A stretch of 64,000 nucleotides of DNA from Bidens hawaiensis (lineage: Eukaryota > Streptophyta > Magnoliopsida > Asterales > Asteraceae), in the NCBI GenBank assembly GCA_021521415.1, contig JAIQDT010009192.1:1-64000 (forward strand), given 5' to 3'. Shown here in pieces: positions 23,778-35,211 of the stretch. Positions within the stretch are counted from its first letter, which is position 1. Each line of letters opens with the position of its first letter. The notes under the pieces are model-generated. The model had not been told where the DNA came from. It worked only from the letters and a program-made list of their open reading frames with translations, and searched no databases. The translations under genes were made by a program, and so were the position numbers.

Positions 23778-24985
23778 ATTAATATAAACAAATTTATAAA
23801 GACGTTCGACGGCGAGAAAAACACCAATTTTGATGTAGGGTTTTAATAAATTAACGATGATTTATATACTTATAATACACACACATATATAATATATATA
23901 TACACACACACACATATATATATACATATGCGTAATCGAAAGCTTTAAACGAGATGTGAAAAGAAACACAACCTCTAATATGTCGGTTTTAATAAAATAA
24001 TATTTAATTATTAATTAATATTAATCTTAAAAGCCATAAATAGTTTACAACAATAAAAAAATAAAAACACGGGCTGCCAGGATTCGAACCCACGCCGGTA
24101 GCAGAGTCACCAAGAACACAAACACAAACCAAACCAGCTGCTCCAGACAGTTAGTTAGTTTAAGAATAAGAAAGAAAATTTATAAACAAGCAGTCATGAA
24201 TCCCAAACTGATTAAGAACCCTAATCTCAAATCGTTTAATCTGTTAAGTTCTTGTTCAATTCATGTTAGGGTTAATGATTTACAGATTATAACGATCACA
24301 TAACCATGGTTAATTACCTGAAACGTTGTTGTATTGTTGGTTAACCATAAAAGAAACCCGACAGCCCAAAGATGGAGAGATTAGACAAGATGCAGGTTTG
24401 GATAATCAAATTAAGCATAGGGTTCTTGATTGCGCTGCATAAATCATTGTATCTACCAAATTAATTGTGTTATCATCGTCTGTTATGGCATATTTCATTT
24501 TATGAATGTGACGGGTTCTAGAATAACAATACACGTTCAATTGATTGAGTTTTCAAAAATTGAGTTGTCGGTATAGCTTAATATTGATTTACAACGATCC
24601 TTAGTGATCCATTCCATGTTAACAACGAAGATTTAAGCTCAAGATACAATCCGGTTGCGGTTACGGGTCAAATACGGGTTTGGATAAGGGTTTGGGTAGT
24701 TTGGTTATGAATCTGGGTTAAAAAATACACATTAATATAATTATTTTTCAGATTTCGCATATTGAACCCTGAACTTGTTAGATGGAAACATAAAGAGGTA
24801 AAACTATAGTTTAGGGTGAGTTGTGTATATAAATGAAAGTTATAAATATGTTTTAAACAAATGATTAATCATAATACTATTTCAATTAATTTAATTCGAT
24901 AAATGCGGTATTTTATTTGATTAAATAACCCGACCATAATAGCGGGTCGGGTTTATTATATTATAAGAAAACCCAAGTTGTTACA
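22688..24985 (-). mobile_element. Family A solo LTR, copy A3, TSD TAGTA
   Basis: 2298 bp, starting TGCCACACCCC and ending GTTGTTACA on the plus strand, between TAGTA at 22683-22687 and 24986-24990. There is no B insertion. Part of the LTR (about 22863-22915) is deleted and rearranged into a short TATATA repeat. A box-B-like GGATTCGAACC lies at 24080-24090. Confidence 0.9.
24080..24090 (-). promoter_or_regulatory. Box-B-like tRNA-promoter motif in family A LTR
   Basis: The minus strand reads GGTTCGAATCC, the consensus of the internal B box of tRNA genes and SINEs. No convincing A box or complete tRNA fold surrounds it. The matching position in A1 (2489-2499) has two changes. Confidence 0.3.
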
Positions 24986-24990
24986 TAGTA

Positions 24991-25915
24991 CTACAAAACT
25001 CTAATAAACACCGATGAAGCTCTCTCAATTATCCATCACAAAAAGGACATCATAACGGGAATCAGTATGATTTCATCATCTTCATCAAAGAACATGTTTC
25101 CCTAAGCAATTCTTACTAATTTACATGTTCGCATACATTATTGATTGAATAAACTTGATTAGGGTTCTTTGTTTTCACCCATGTTTAAGATATTATTAGC
25201 ATTTTCTTCTTATGGATTAACTTTAATTTTTTATATTATTTGAATAAACATGTGTAATACACGAGGTCTAAAGCTAGTATGTATATTTAATGTTTAAACA
25301 ATATGAAAAATGTTTAAGCATATTTTTATACAAAAAGTTTTTTACATAACCCAGATCATAACCAAGTAAACTCATTTAAAAATTACATATTTAAACCCAA
25401 CAAAAAAACCCTTTACTTAAGGCCCAATTTTCTTTCACCTTTAGCCCAAAAAATTCTAACAATATAGTCTTGCCTCACATCATAAAACAAACCCAAACCT
25501 TAGTAAAATTGAAGCTTTCTGAAGCAAGATTACACACAATTAAAGATTCAGGCGCATTATTATTATTCTCGTAAACTTGAGGCGTATTTGCAGGCGTGGG
25601 AGCAAGAACATAATTTGGGTTATTCCCAAATGTAATCTTTTTAACAAGAGACTCTTCTTCAACTTTTTACATAAGGGTATGCACTTGATCTCATAATAAA
25701 GCCACACTAGATCCAGGTGTAACAATTATTCTATTTTCACAAAATGTTTATGATGGTGTTTTTTTTCCAGTAGAATGTCCAACAATTGGCGAATCATTTG
25801 TTATGTCAATCAGTGTTGATCTTGATTTCATAATCCCCTTCCTATATTCTTCAGTTTTTCCAAAAAATGTTAAAAGATTCAACCTTGTATAAGATCATAT
25901 TATGAACACACCTAG

Positions 25916-25918
<3 letters not shown>
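24991..25918. other. Unassigned AT-rich region
   Basis: This is the right host flank of the A locus. I see only short ORFs (61 residues or less) and no recognisable domain, RNA gene or element end. Confidence 0.5.

Positions 25919-25970
<52 letters not shown>
25919..25970. repeat. (AAT)n microsatellite
   Basis: About 17 AAT units. The tract resumes at 27612-27624 on the far side of the Helitron, so the Helitron split one microsatellite. Confidence 0.97.
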
Positions 25971-25971
<1 letters not shown>

Positions 25972-27611
25972 CTATACTAATTAATAAATAAAAGTTTCCT
26001 TATGCCATGTCATCTTTTTAGCCCGTCATTCCTCTCAAATTCCCGCCTCCCACCAAACTCTTTTTACAAACTCGGTTCATATCCTTACCCAACGCAATTA
26101 ACTACTTATAACCCGAACAAACACATTAGTAATTTTCCAGAAACCCTATTTCTTGGCCTATTCCTAATGTATAACATCCCACAAAACTCCTTCACAAAAT
26201 CCAATCTCTCTTCTCATTGATCCGGTAATTCGTTCCCAAATTTCAAAATCACTGGCAATAATACTTCGAATTTCATCTCTAGAAAACTTAAATAAGAAAC
26301 TTCTAATTTCATCTTCAAAATCACTGGCGACCAGAACTAATGGTTTTTCCGATTTCTCTCATATATATGAGAAACCCTAAATTATTTTTCTATAGTTTGG
26401 TAATGTTTCTTCAAGAAACTGTAAATCAATCCTTATTTCACTAACACACCTATAAACAATTATAATAAACGGTTTCAAATTTCAAATCCAAAATATACCA
26501 TCTATAAATAGATATTCTAACTTTAGTATTTTATTATTCTACACATTAGTAATAGTCAACTAATTTAAACATACAATGTAGCTTACTCATTTAAACATAC
26601 AATGTTGTTAGAACTCATCAATGTTGATTTGAAGTGTAACCTTGAAGATGTATACAACATTGACGACTCGTTTGATTTATCGTCAACTAAACCGCCAAAG
26701 GTTCACTCATAGTATGTGTTCGATGCAACTAGGAATGACAAACAGTTGATTCCAAAAACGAAGAAGTCGAAGTTTTTTTTCATTACAAACAGATTCCTTT
26801 TTTATTATCTTTTTTAATTGTTTGTTCATATTATGTTTCTTTACAATTTGTTTTGGGATTGTGTTTGTGTTTTCTTTTTATCATATGTCTGACTTTATGG
26901 AAATTGTTCTTTATTGATGAGATGACATGATTGTTTTATAAAATTTTATCTCTTTACATTTTTATATTATCTAAACATTTGATGTTATATGAAATGAAAC
27001 ACTATGTTTCATATTGTTTGGTACTAAGACATCCTTTGAATTTCTAGAATATAACATCAACTTTATGCACTTACTATATTTGTTATAAATATTATTACAA
27101 AGCATCATAAATTTATACACAAAAGAAAATATAGTAAAATTATTTTATTATAATCCGATTATGAAATTGAAACATCATATTCTAACTGTTTATAAATTAA
27201 TTATCTGATACATGTATGTGTGTTATGTAACACTAAAATTCTAATTGCTATTAATAACAAATAATATTTTATTGTTAAGTAATATAGTTACTATAAAAAA
27301 CTTCTAATTACTATTAAAAACGAATTGTTTTAGTAAAATATAATTATAAGTTTACATATATTTTTTTATTTTAATTCATGACATAATTAATTTGTATATA
27401 TATATTGTATTCGATCATATTATATCTAGCATGTCTTGTGATCAATGTATTAGTAAAAAAAATATATTATTTCACTATAATGTATGTTTCTATTTTTTAT
27501 ATTTAATTCTCAATTTTCTTATCAAGACTTATTATTATTGATATTTCAAATATTTTGAACTTATAAAATTAAATTTGCTAAATCCGTGTTATACACGGGT
27601 AGCTAACCTAG
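25971..27611 (+). mobile_element. Non-autonomous Helitron
   Basis: The 5' end is TCTATACTAATTAATAAA. The 3' end is CTAG, ten bases after a perfect hairpin CCGTGT-TAT-ACACGG (27584-27598). It lies between A and T of an AAT repeat with no target duplication. All of these are Helitron hallmarks. At 1641 bp it has no Rep/helicase ORF. The inside is AT-rich; a 72-residue ORF (26002-26220) has no recognised domain. Confidence 0.9.
27584..27598 (+). terminator. Helitron 3' terminal hairpin
   Basis: The perfect 6-bp stem with a 3-nt loop sits 10 nt from the terminal CTAG. In Helitrons this hairpin is thought to mark the end of transposition. Confidence 0.88.
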
Positions 27612-27625
27612 TAATAATAATAATA

Positions 27626-29721
27626 GGATCTTCTTACACCATCATAGATTTTCACACACTATTTTTCGTTTATACAGCTCGTATAGGTCTATACAGTAGG
27701 CTGGAAAAGTTGTTTTTGTTGCATATACGGCATGCATAGTCCTATACAAGCCGTATAGGCCTCTACGGTCACATGAGATGTGGTGTATGAAGACCACATC
27801 CCTAGTAATACACAATAACAATAATACTCACTTGAGGAGATATATGATGTTGGAGTCTCAATTAAAGTGAAGTGAAAGAGGTTACGGAAAGATAACAATG
27901 GATAATTAATAACGTTTATTATAACAAAATATAACCGTTGAAGATAGGGTGTATTTTGAAACAAGTCGTTTGTAGTATGGTGGGCCGACCATCCCAAAAT
28001 GTTTTCTCTATAGGGGTAAGGGATGGGCCCATTTTGAAGTGTTTTGACATTCAAACAATGATGTATATTTATTTTTCTACTAGCAGAGTAAAGATGAATA
28101 TTAGATGCCGCAAGTCGCATATAGTGCCAAGTGGCGCCATCACACTCGTCTAGTTATTTTGTTCATCTATTTTTCAGTTATGGTGTTAATATGCAACGGT
28201 AATTAACTGAATACCAAATTTTTTTATTTATTTTTAATATGTTAATTTGAAGAATTTAATTTTCAGGTTGAAACGTTTGGGTTTTACCAACGTTGGTTAT
28301 ACGGGTGACACTACTTAAATTTAGTTTTTTTATTTAACTATGATAATTAGATAATTTTTAGGTTTAGTTTCGATATCGTAACGAAGGTAGCCAATACCCA
28401 CCGAATTCGTGTTGACCCTCTGTTAACACATCCGGGTTTACCGACAGATTTCGTTTCGCAACGCGCGGCTAGTTTACTAGTTATTACCATATATATCAAG
28501 TTGCAACTTTCCGTTTCATTATGGGTTGAACGGTGAAACAATGTAGAGTTTGGCGGTGACGGAGGTTTTGTAGAGGTGAAGAGAACGAAGAAATAACAGT
28601 TACATGGTGGTGTCTGTAAGGCGGCAGTGTCGTAATGGTTTGATGATGACAGTGATCTGGTCAACATGTCTAATAAGATTAACAACCTCTCAGCAACCAT
28701 TTCGAACTAAGTTATACATCAATCAACTCGTATCATCCTTCCGATCAAAAGCCCAAAAACATTAATTTGAAACCCGAAAAGAAAGTATGACGCCGTTAAG
28801 TCCTTTTTAATGTGGGACCATTAGGGTCAACTTTATTAAATTTGGGACCATTAGTAGCGATAAAATGAACAGGTATTATTGTTGGTCAATACCATTCAAT
28901 AGGGATAAAATCCAATGAACCTATATAAACCAATTTAATTCACCCGAAATAACTTCAATTACTCGTTATTTCTCGTCGTTGACTTGCAATTAATATTTAA
29001 TATGAACAAGTCATGGTTCGATGTGTGTCTAAACTATAAAATCGAACAAGCTCCCTCTTATACCGATGCCATCGAATCACTTTGATGATCACCTCAAAAA
29101 CCAATGTCTTTTATTGAAATTCATTCCTTTACCTAAAGCATCACCCTTTTTACTCGGTTTAGCATCTTATCTCATAAATCCGGATACAGTTGTTGGGCAT
29201 AAGATGAGGCTTCAAACTCCAATAATTGACTTCGAGTTAATCCAAAATCACTAAAGGAAATAAACTCGAATCTTGAATTTGAATGAATCTTCAAGTTGAT
29301 TTGACCAAAAATGAAATTCCATATATATGCGTGTATGAATCCTTGTAATCTTTTGGTTAAACGTTAACGAGAATAAATTTTAGGCTCGAATCATTCTATT
29401 TCGTCTTCTTATATCAATTGGTGTATCATGTAATTGTAATGGATCATGCTGAGGAAATAAGTGGTTTCTCAGTAGCTATCAGAGCGGGAATTACTCTTGA
29501 CACGTATCAATTTATCAGTGAAATCATATCTGAGACGTGTTTATTTATGTTCACTACTATTGTGGACTAATTCAAGTTTCAACGAGCATAATTAGTTGAT
29601 AATTAGCATTAGGATTACATTTCAGGATAAAAGATTGATTTATAATGGTTCAATTTGGTGTTTGGAATGAGTTTGGTGATGAACTTTCATGAGTTGTTCT
29701 CCATATGCTTTAGATTAATAT
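27626..29721. other. Unassigned region with a possible degenerate Helitron end
   Basis: No gene is recognised. Minus ORFs of 143 residues (27689-28120) and 117 residues (28347-28700) have no familiar motif and I do not call them. At 28461-28481 the plus strand reads GCAACGCGCGG then TTTACTAGT, which resembles the end of a plant Helitron, but the hairpin is degraded and no 5' end is found. A short direct repeat starting GGGACCATTAG occurs twice near 28815-28858. Confidence 0.4.
29717..29721. repeat. TSD AATAT, left copy, of element E
   Basis: Repeated at 43344-43348 directly after the 3' LTR. Confidence 0.93.
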
Positions 29722-30356
29722 TGTTAGGACTGATATTTTCAATACTAGGGATATGTTATCCTTGAAGATGTGTCTGGATCAGTTATCCTCTTGAAGAGTT
29801 CCAGAGCCATATCAAAGATCAAAGATCCTCAGAGGTTGGTATTATTAACATTTGTTTCATGTGTGTAGGTTAATATTCAACAGAAAGTAACGACTCTATG
29901 ACTGAATTTACCTTAAAGTTCGCTACTGGAGGCTCCCAGCACGTGGTCAATGAACGTTAGAGGAGTTGTGGAAGAGTGGCGGATAGTTAGGAGTTATAGA
30001 TAATTGTAATTTCCTTTATAAACATCGAGATAATGATCGATTAGGGAGACACTTGTAATTACACACACTCAGGGCAGAACTCATAATTCTCTCTACACAT
30101 TAGCATTCATTGTAACATCGATCGTAATCTTCAAGACACTTGTAAGCTTTTTTGTGATTAATAAATTGGTGATCGACGAGTTGTCATCACCCGGGGTTTT
30201 TTCTTTTGTTCGGAACAAGATCAAAGGGTTTTTCCTCGCAACAAATCATGTTGTTCATTCCATTTTCATTCATACAATCGTTGTTATTAGCATAGCACTA
30301 TACCTCACTTTTACGGATTTGGATACATTATCCTTAACAGATTTTTATCCAAAACA
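29722..30356 (+). repeat. Element E 5' LTR
   Basis: It starts TGTTAGGACTG and ends ATCCAAAACA. A TTTATAAA box at 30015-30022 is the likely core promoter. A matching 3' LTR lies at 42708-43343 and a solo copy at 44240-44872. Confidence 0.95.
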
Positions 30357-30359
30357 ACT

Positions 30360-30376
30360 TGGCGCCCACCGTGGGG
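30360..30376 (+). other. Primer binding site of element E
   Basis: TGGCGCCCACCGTGGGG follows the 5' LTR after three bases. This type of primer site is usual in Tat-lineage elements and differs from the initiator-Met site of A and D. I have not assigned the tRNA. Confidence 0.85.
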
Positions 30377-30438
30377 AAATTGGTGCTATAATCCATATTA
30401 TTCCTATTAATTCTCAATCTTTTATACCCATATCACTA

Positions 30439-32135
30439 TCAATGGCCTCTCAATCAACCTCTGCTTCATCAACCATGCCGTCTTCAGTTCCTCTCTCATC
30501 AAGAACTTTGCCGCCGATGCCTCCGCCAATCACGGGACCACCACGGCCTGCTGCTGTTGGAAGCAAGACACAACTACCAGTCTTCCAGAGCTCGAATACT
30601 GCTGCTGCTGCGCTGGCGGTTAATACTAACAATGACGTTTCATCTATGTTTTCGCATGTTAAAGCATACATGGAGCAACATAACAAGACTAACCAGAGGA
30701 TCCTTCGTGATATAGAAGATCTCAAGAAGACAAAGAGGCCAGCGGAGGATCACACTCCCTTGATGCCTAGGATGATGGATTTCACCAGTACAGGGCAGGA
30801 TCCATTGCTCAGTTCACACAAGGATCATCTATCCTTCAATAGGGGTCCATGGGTCAACAGACTCAAGGATCCTTGTTGTTTCAGCCAGGATCATCTATCC
30901 TGTAACAGGGGTCCATGGGTCAACAGACTCAAGAATCCTCGTTGTTTCATCAAGGATCATCTATCCTTCAACAGGGGTCCATGGGTCAACAGACTCAAGG
31001 ATCCTCGTTGTTTCAGCCAGAATCATCTATACTTCAACAGGGGTCCATGGGTCAACAGACTCAAGGATCCTCGTTGTTTCAGCCAGGATCATCTATCCTT
31101 CAACAAGGGTCCATGGGTCAGCAAACTCAAGGATCCTCATACTTCCAACAAGGATCATCCATCCTTCAACCAGGATCCTCTGGGTTATATCACAAAGGAT
31201 CCTATAATTCCCAACCTCAAGGATCCTTCTTTCAGAATCAAGGATCCTCAAGATTTCAACATCAATGACCCTCCGAAGTCCATGAAGGAGATAAAATCCC
31301 CATGCAGACCATAGCCTCTGGAGGACCAACTCCTGTAGCATACGCTTCTTATCTCAGCTACTCATCCGAGATGCCTACCTTCACTCAGAAAAGAGGTAAC
31401 TTGTATGATCCTATATCCTTAGATGCTAACCGTGGTTCCATGCAGGATGCAGGTATCAACCAAGCTATAGCTAAGGAACTACAAAAGCTTAAGGATATGA
31501 TATCTAGTGTTCCCGGGGTGATACGTCCAATCGCCGAGATACCGGAAGGAAGCCACAAATTATCGAGATTTTCTCCACCTATCTGTGATGCTGAAATCCC
31601 GAAGCGATTTCAGACCCCCAACATGAAGACTTATGATGAAACCACTGATCCTGAGGAGCATGTAGCTCAATACAGAGAAAGGATGAAGATCAATCCTATT
31701 CCTGAGAGACTCAAGGAAGCCTGCCTATGCAAGGGCTTCGGATCCACACTGACAGGATCAACATTAAAATGGCTGCTAAGTCTTCCTCCCTTTTCAGTTA
31801 CTTCTTTTTCACATTTAGTTAACTTGTTCAACATTCAATTTTCCTGTATTAGGAAATTTGAGAAGTTAACTAGTGATTTATACCGAGTTATCCAACCTAG
31901 TGATGAATCTCTTAGGGATTTTGTTACGAGGTTCGGCAGAGAAGCTCTAGAAATCCCTAATATTGACATGGCTACTGCTGTTGAAGCATTCAAGATGGGA
32001 CTTCAGAGGGGCTCACCCTTTTACGATAATCTTGTGATGACTCCTTGCAGATCTTTAGATGAAGTAAGGAACAGGGCACTAAGGCTCACACGGCTGGAAG
32101 ATGACAAAAAGATCCAAGAACGATTGGTTGCTTAG
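30439..32135 (+). pseudogene. Element E gag, broken
   Basis: I choose ATG 30439 (MASQSTSASS) because the longer frame from 30154 starts inside the LTR. The first ~125 residues are Pro/Ser/Ala-rich and end in a short charged helix. Near 30815 the frame shifts. The region 30820-31140 is a 66-bp tandem repeat whose intact reading (frame of 30915) is Gln/Gly/Ser-rich with the words GSSILQQGSM and GQQTQGSS. A TGA at 31266 interrupts it. The conserved capsid-like gag domain follows in the same frame (31302-32135; words AEIPKRFQTPN and DPEEHVAQYRERM), ending at a TAG. Gag would form the particle that packages the RNA. The breaks make this copy non-functional. Confidence 0.8.
30820..31140. repeat. 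66-bp tandem repeat in gag of E
   Basis: Five copies with exact 66-bp spacing: CCATGGGTCA recurs at about 30847, 30913, 30979, 31045 and 31111. The unit is 22 codons, so copy number can change without changing frame. Each copy contains GGATC words. Confidence 0.93.
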
Positions 32136-32315
32136 ACGAATTAAGAATCCCCTGACAAGAATAAAGGATCCTCATACAGAAACAAAAACTCGAAGCCGTA
32201 CTCCAAGTTCAACAACCAAAACGTTCGAGCAGTTGAAGAAGGAGATGATGACGAAAATTACCCGAGCATCTCAGAATACTACTTCTCAGTACATACTCAT
32301 GGTTTAATTTGTGCC

Positions 32316-33056
32316 ATGAAGGATCTAGGTAAGAAAGCAAGGTGGCCACGAAAGAACGGAAAGTCAACCACCTTCAGAGACAAATCCAAATGGTGTGCTT
32401 TCCATGAGGATTTTGGCCACATGACGGACGATTGCCTCGGTTTAAGGAGGGAAATCGGATACCTCCTGAGCAAGGGCCACTTCAAAGAGCTATTGGGAAG
32501 AAAAAAGTCAAGGATCCAGGATCCTGAAGAAGTTTCTCATAAAGCACCTCCGCCCCCATCAGATGCTCAAGTGATCAACTTCATCTCCGGAGGGTCAGAC
32601 ATATGTAACACTTCCATCTCTGCATCTAAGAGGCTCGCCAAGGAGATCAAATTGGATAACGGGGATCGACCGGTTATATCCACCACCTTAACCACTGATA
32701 AAAGGATCTTCTTCGACGAAGAAGATAAATCAAGCATTCAGGATCCTCACCATGACGGTTTGATTGTTACTTTATTTATTGCTAACCATTATGTATGTAG
32801 GATCCTGGTCGACAGTGGAAGCTCGATCAATATCATCCAACATGATGTTCTTCAAAAGATGAACATACCAGACTCAGAGATCATCCCAAGAACATCGGTG
32901 CTAGTTGGTTTCAGTGGAGAAACCAAGAAGAAAATGGTTAAATTCTTACAAAAAATTATGTGTTATAAACAACCTTTCTTGTTGCAATGTTATTTTGGGC
33001 AGGCATTGGCTACATGGGACGAAAGCAGTGGCCTCTACTTACCATCAATGCATTAA
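32316..33056 (+). pseudogene. Element E gag zinc knuckle and protease, broken
   Basis: The 246-residue frame begins in the gag tail with a Cys/His-rich motif (CAFHEDFGHMTDDC, residues 27-40; spacing C-x2-H-x4-H-x4-C). It continues to an aspartic protease with the active site LVDSGSS at residues 164-170. The frame is lost near 32950-33056 and protease homology runs on in another frame (32905-33156). The protease would cleave the polyprotein. It is preceded by a damaged linker (32101-32307) in a different frame. Confidence 0.75.
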
Positions 33057-33185
33057 ACTACCAACTCCGTGGGGAGTAGTAAGGATAGATGGTGACCAAT
33101 TCGAAGCCAAGAACTATTATTCTTCATCAATGAAACAACAGCTAAGTAGACAATAGCATAGCAACCACAGCAACATCCTAGGGAC

Positions 33186-34318
33186 GTGCTGGAAGCTCGG
33201 GAGAAAGACATAAAGGAAGTATCTTTAGATCCCGAGGATCCAAACGTGAAGGTGTTCCTAGGATGCAGTATCCCTATTGAGATCGAGAAGGATATAACAT
33301 CCTTCCTAAAGCGAAGAAAATCCACGTTTACCTTCAAACATTCAGACATGACAGGTATTTCTAAGGAGGTAATTACTCACAAGTTAGGCCTTGATTTATC
33401 TGTCAAACCCGTCCATCAGAAGCGAATGAAATTCGCACCTGAGAGGAACACGATCATACAAGAAGAAGTTGAAAAACTTCTTAAGGCCGGTATGATCAGA
33501 GAGGTTAAGTATCCTCGATGGTTAGCTAATGTGGTTGTTGTTTCTAAAAAGAATTGAAAGTGGAGTGTGTGTGTGTGTGTGTCGATTTTACTGTTTTAAA
33601 CAAAGCATGCCCCAAGGATCTTTTCCCGTTACCACATATAGACACCATGGTGGACGCAACGGCAGGACATGAGATGCTCAACTTTATTGATGCTTCCTCT
33701 GGATTTCAACAAATTCAGATGGAACCATCTGATCAAGAGGATACAACATTCATGACTCCTACTGGCATATACTATTATATTTCTATGCCATTCGGACTAA
33801 GAAATGCAGGGGCAACATATCAAAGATTAGTCAACATGATGTTCAAGGATCAGTTAGGCAAGACTATGGAGGTTTACATAGACGATATGGTGGTGAAGTC
33901 AAAGAAAGCTAAGGATCACCTCAGAGATCTGGAGGAAGCATTCAATATCCTTGACCAATATAACATGAAACTGAACCCGTCAAAATGCCATTTTGGTGTT
34001 AAGGCTGGAAAGTTTCTTGGATATATGGTGACTAAAAGAGGCATAGAAGCAAGCCCCGAGCAGATAGAAGCCATCATCAACTTGAAGTCTCCTGTAAATG
34101 CTAAAGATGTCCAAAGGCTAACAGGAAGAATAATAGCTCTCAACATATTCATTTCCAGATCCTCCGAGAAGTGCAAAGATTTCTATGACATTCTTAGGAA
34201 AAATAAGAAGTTCGAATGGACAGAAAGGCATGAGGCTGCACTCAAAGCCTTGAAGGATTACTTATCCTCAGCTCCAGCTCTGATGAAGCCTGTGGATGGA
34301 GAATCCTTATACATGTAA
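33186..34318 (+). pseudogene. Element E reverse transcriptase, broken
   Basis: Two frames make up one RT. The first (33186-33557) has the N-terminal segment with KLLKAGMIREVKYP and ends in a TGA at 33555. The second (33554-34318) has the palm with FPLPHID, SMPFGLRNAGATYQ and the catalytic YIDD at about 33875-33886, then the connection domain. A (GT)9 tract at 33565-33582 sits at the break, in the place where related RTs have the CVDFT segment. The polymerase core residues are still present, but the enzyme cannot be made as one chain. Confidence 0.85.
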
Positions 34319-34324
34319 CTAGTT

Positions 34325-35173
34325 GTGTCAGGAAATGCTGTAAGTGTTGTCCTTGTCAAGGATCATGAAGGTGAACAACATCCCGTTTATTATGTAACTA
34401 AGAGTCTTTTAGACGCAGAAGCTAGGTATTCTCATTTAGAAAAATTAATTCTTGCACTTATTATGGCCTCTACTAAATTAAGACATTACTTTGAGACTCA
34501 TACTATTATTTTAAGAACTAATTATCCTGTTAAGAATGTGTTTAGAAAACCAGAAATATCAGAAAGGATGGACAAATGGGCTGTGAAATTGAGTGCATAT
34601 GATATTCAGTACGAACCAAGAACAACCATCAAGTCACAAGCACTCGCAGAATTTGTGGTTGATTTCAGTAGCGACATGCAGAAAGAAGCCGACTTGGAGG
34701 TCCAACAATTAGAAGAGACCAAGGATCCTTGGATACTCTTCACTGGTGGAGCTTCCAATGTAAGAGGAACATGATTAGGGATCCTACTGAAATCGCCACA
34801 GGGGGACATATTACCCCAGTCTATAGCCTGTGAGTTCCAAGCAACGAACAATGAGGCAGAGTATGAAGCTCTGATCGCAGGTTTGCAATTAGCTAAGTGC
34901 AGGAGGATCAGGTATCTTCAAGTATATATAGATTCATTATTGATTGCTAACCACTTTAACGGCTCATATGCTGTTGAAGGAGAAAAACTAATCAAATATC
35001 TAGATGTCGTGAAGGAATTAGTAAAATCCTTCGAATTATTTAGCATTGTACAGGTACTAAGGAAAGAGAATGCTGGGGCAGATGCCTTGGCAAATTTAGC
35101 CTCATCTTTGAAGATTCCAGAAGACTTGAAGATCCCAATCATTCATATACTCTCGCCAGCAGTAGGAGAATAA
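34325..35173 (+). pseudogene. Element E RNase H and second (archaeal-type) RNase H, broken
   Basis: The 34325-34774 frame holds the usual retroelement RNase H (HPVYYVTKSLLDAEARYS, then LRHYF), separated from RT by a TAA at 34316. It ends at a TGA inside the start of a second RNase H (WILFTGGASNVRGT). The remainder of that domain is in 34883-35173 (NNEAEYEALIAGL just upstream of this frame's first Met, then VYIDSLL and ADALANLAS). In the first motif the usual catalytic Asp of TDGAS reads Gly (TGGAS). Two RNase H domains in tandem are characteristic of Tat elements. Confidence 0.8.
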
Positions 35174-35211
35174 GAAGTTGGGGAGATAACAAATGACAAA
35201 CAAATCGTACT

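Noticed and set aside
24060..24110. tRNA gene on the minus strand
   Set aside because: Only a B-box-like motif is present. No acceptor stem, D arm or anticodon arm can be folded.
28461..28481. Helitron 3' end
   Set aside because: The TTTACTAGT ending is suggestive, but the hairpin is weak and there is no 5' partner, so it is only mentioned in the region note.
29466..29490. Primer-site-like GCTATCAGAGCG
   Set aside because: It has a mismatch to TGGTATCAGAGC, and no LTR end precedes it.
30154..30438. Gag of element E starting at 30154
   Set aside because: This part lies in the LTR and across the primer binding site, so it is leader sequence.
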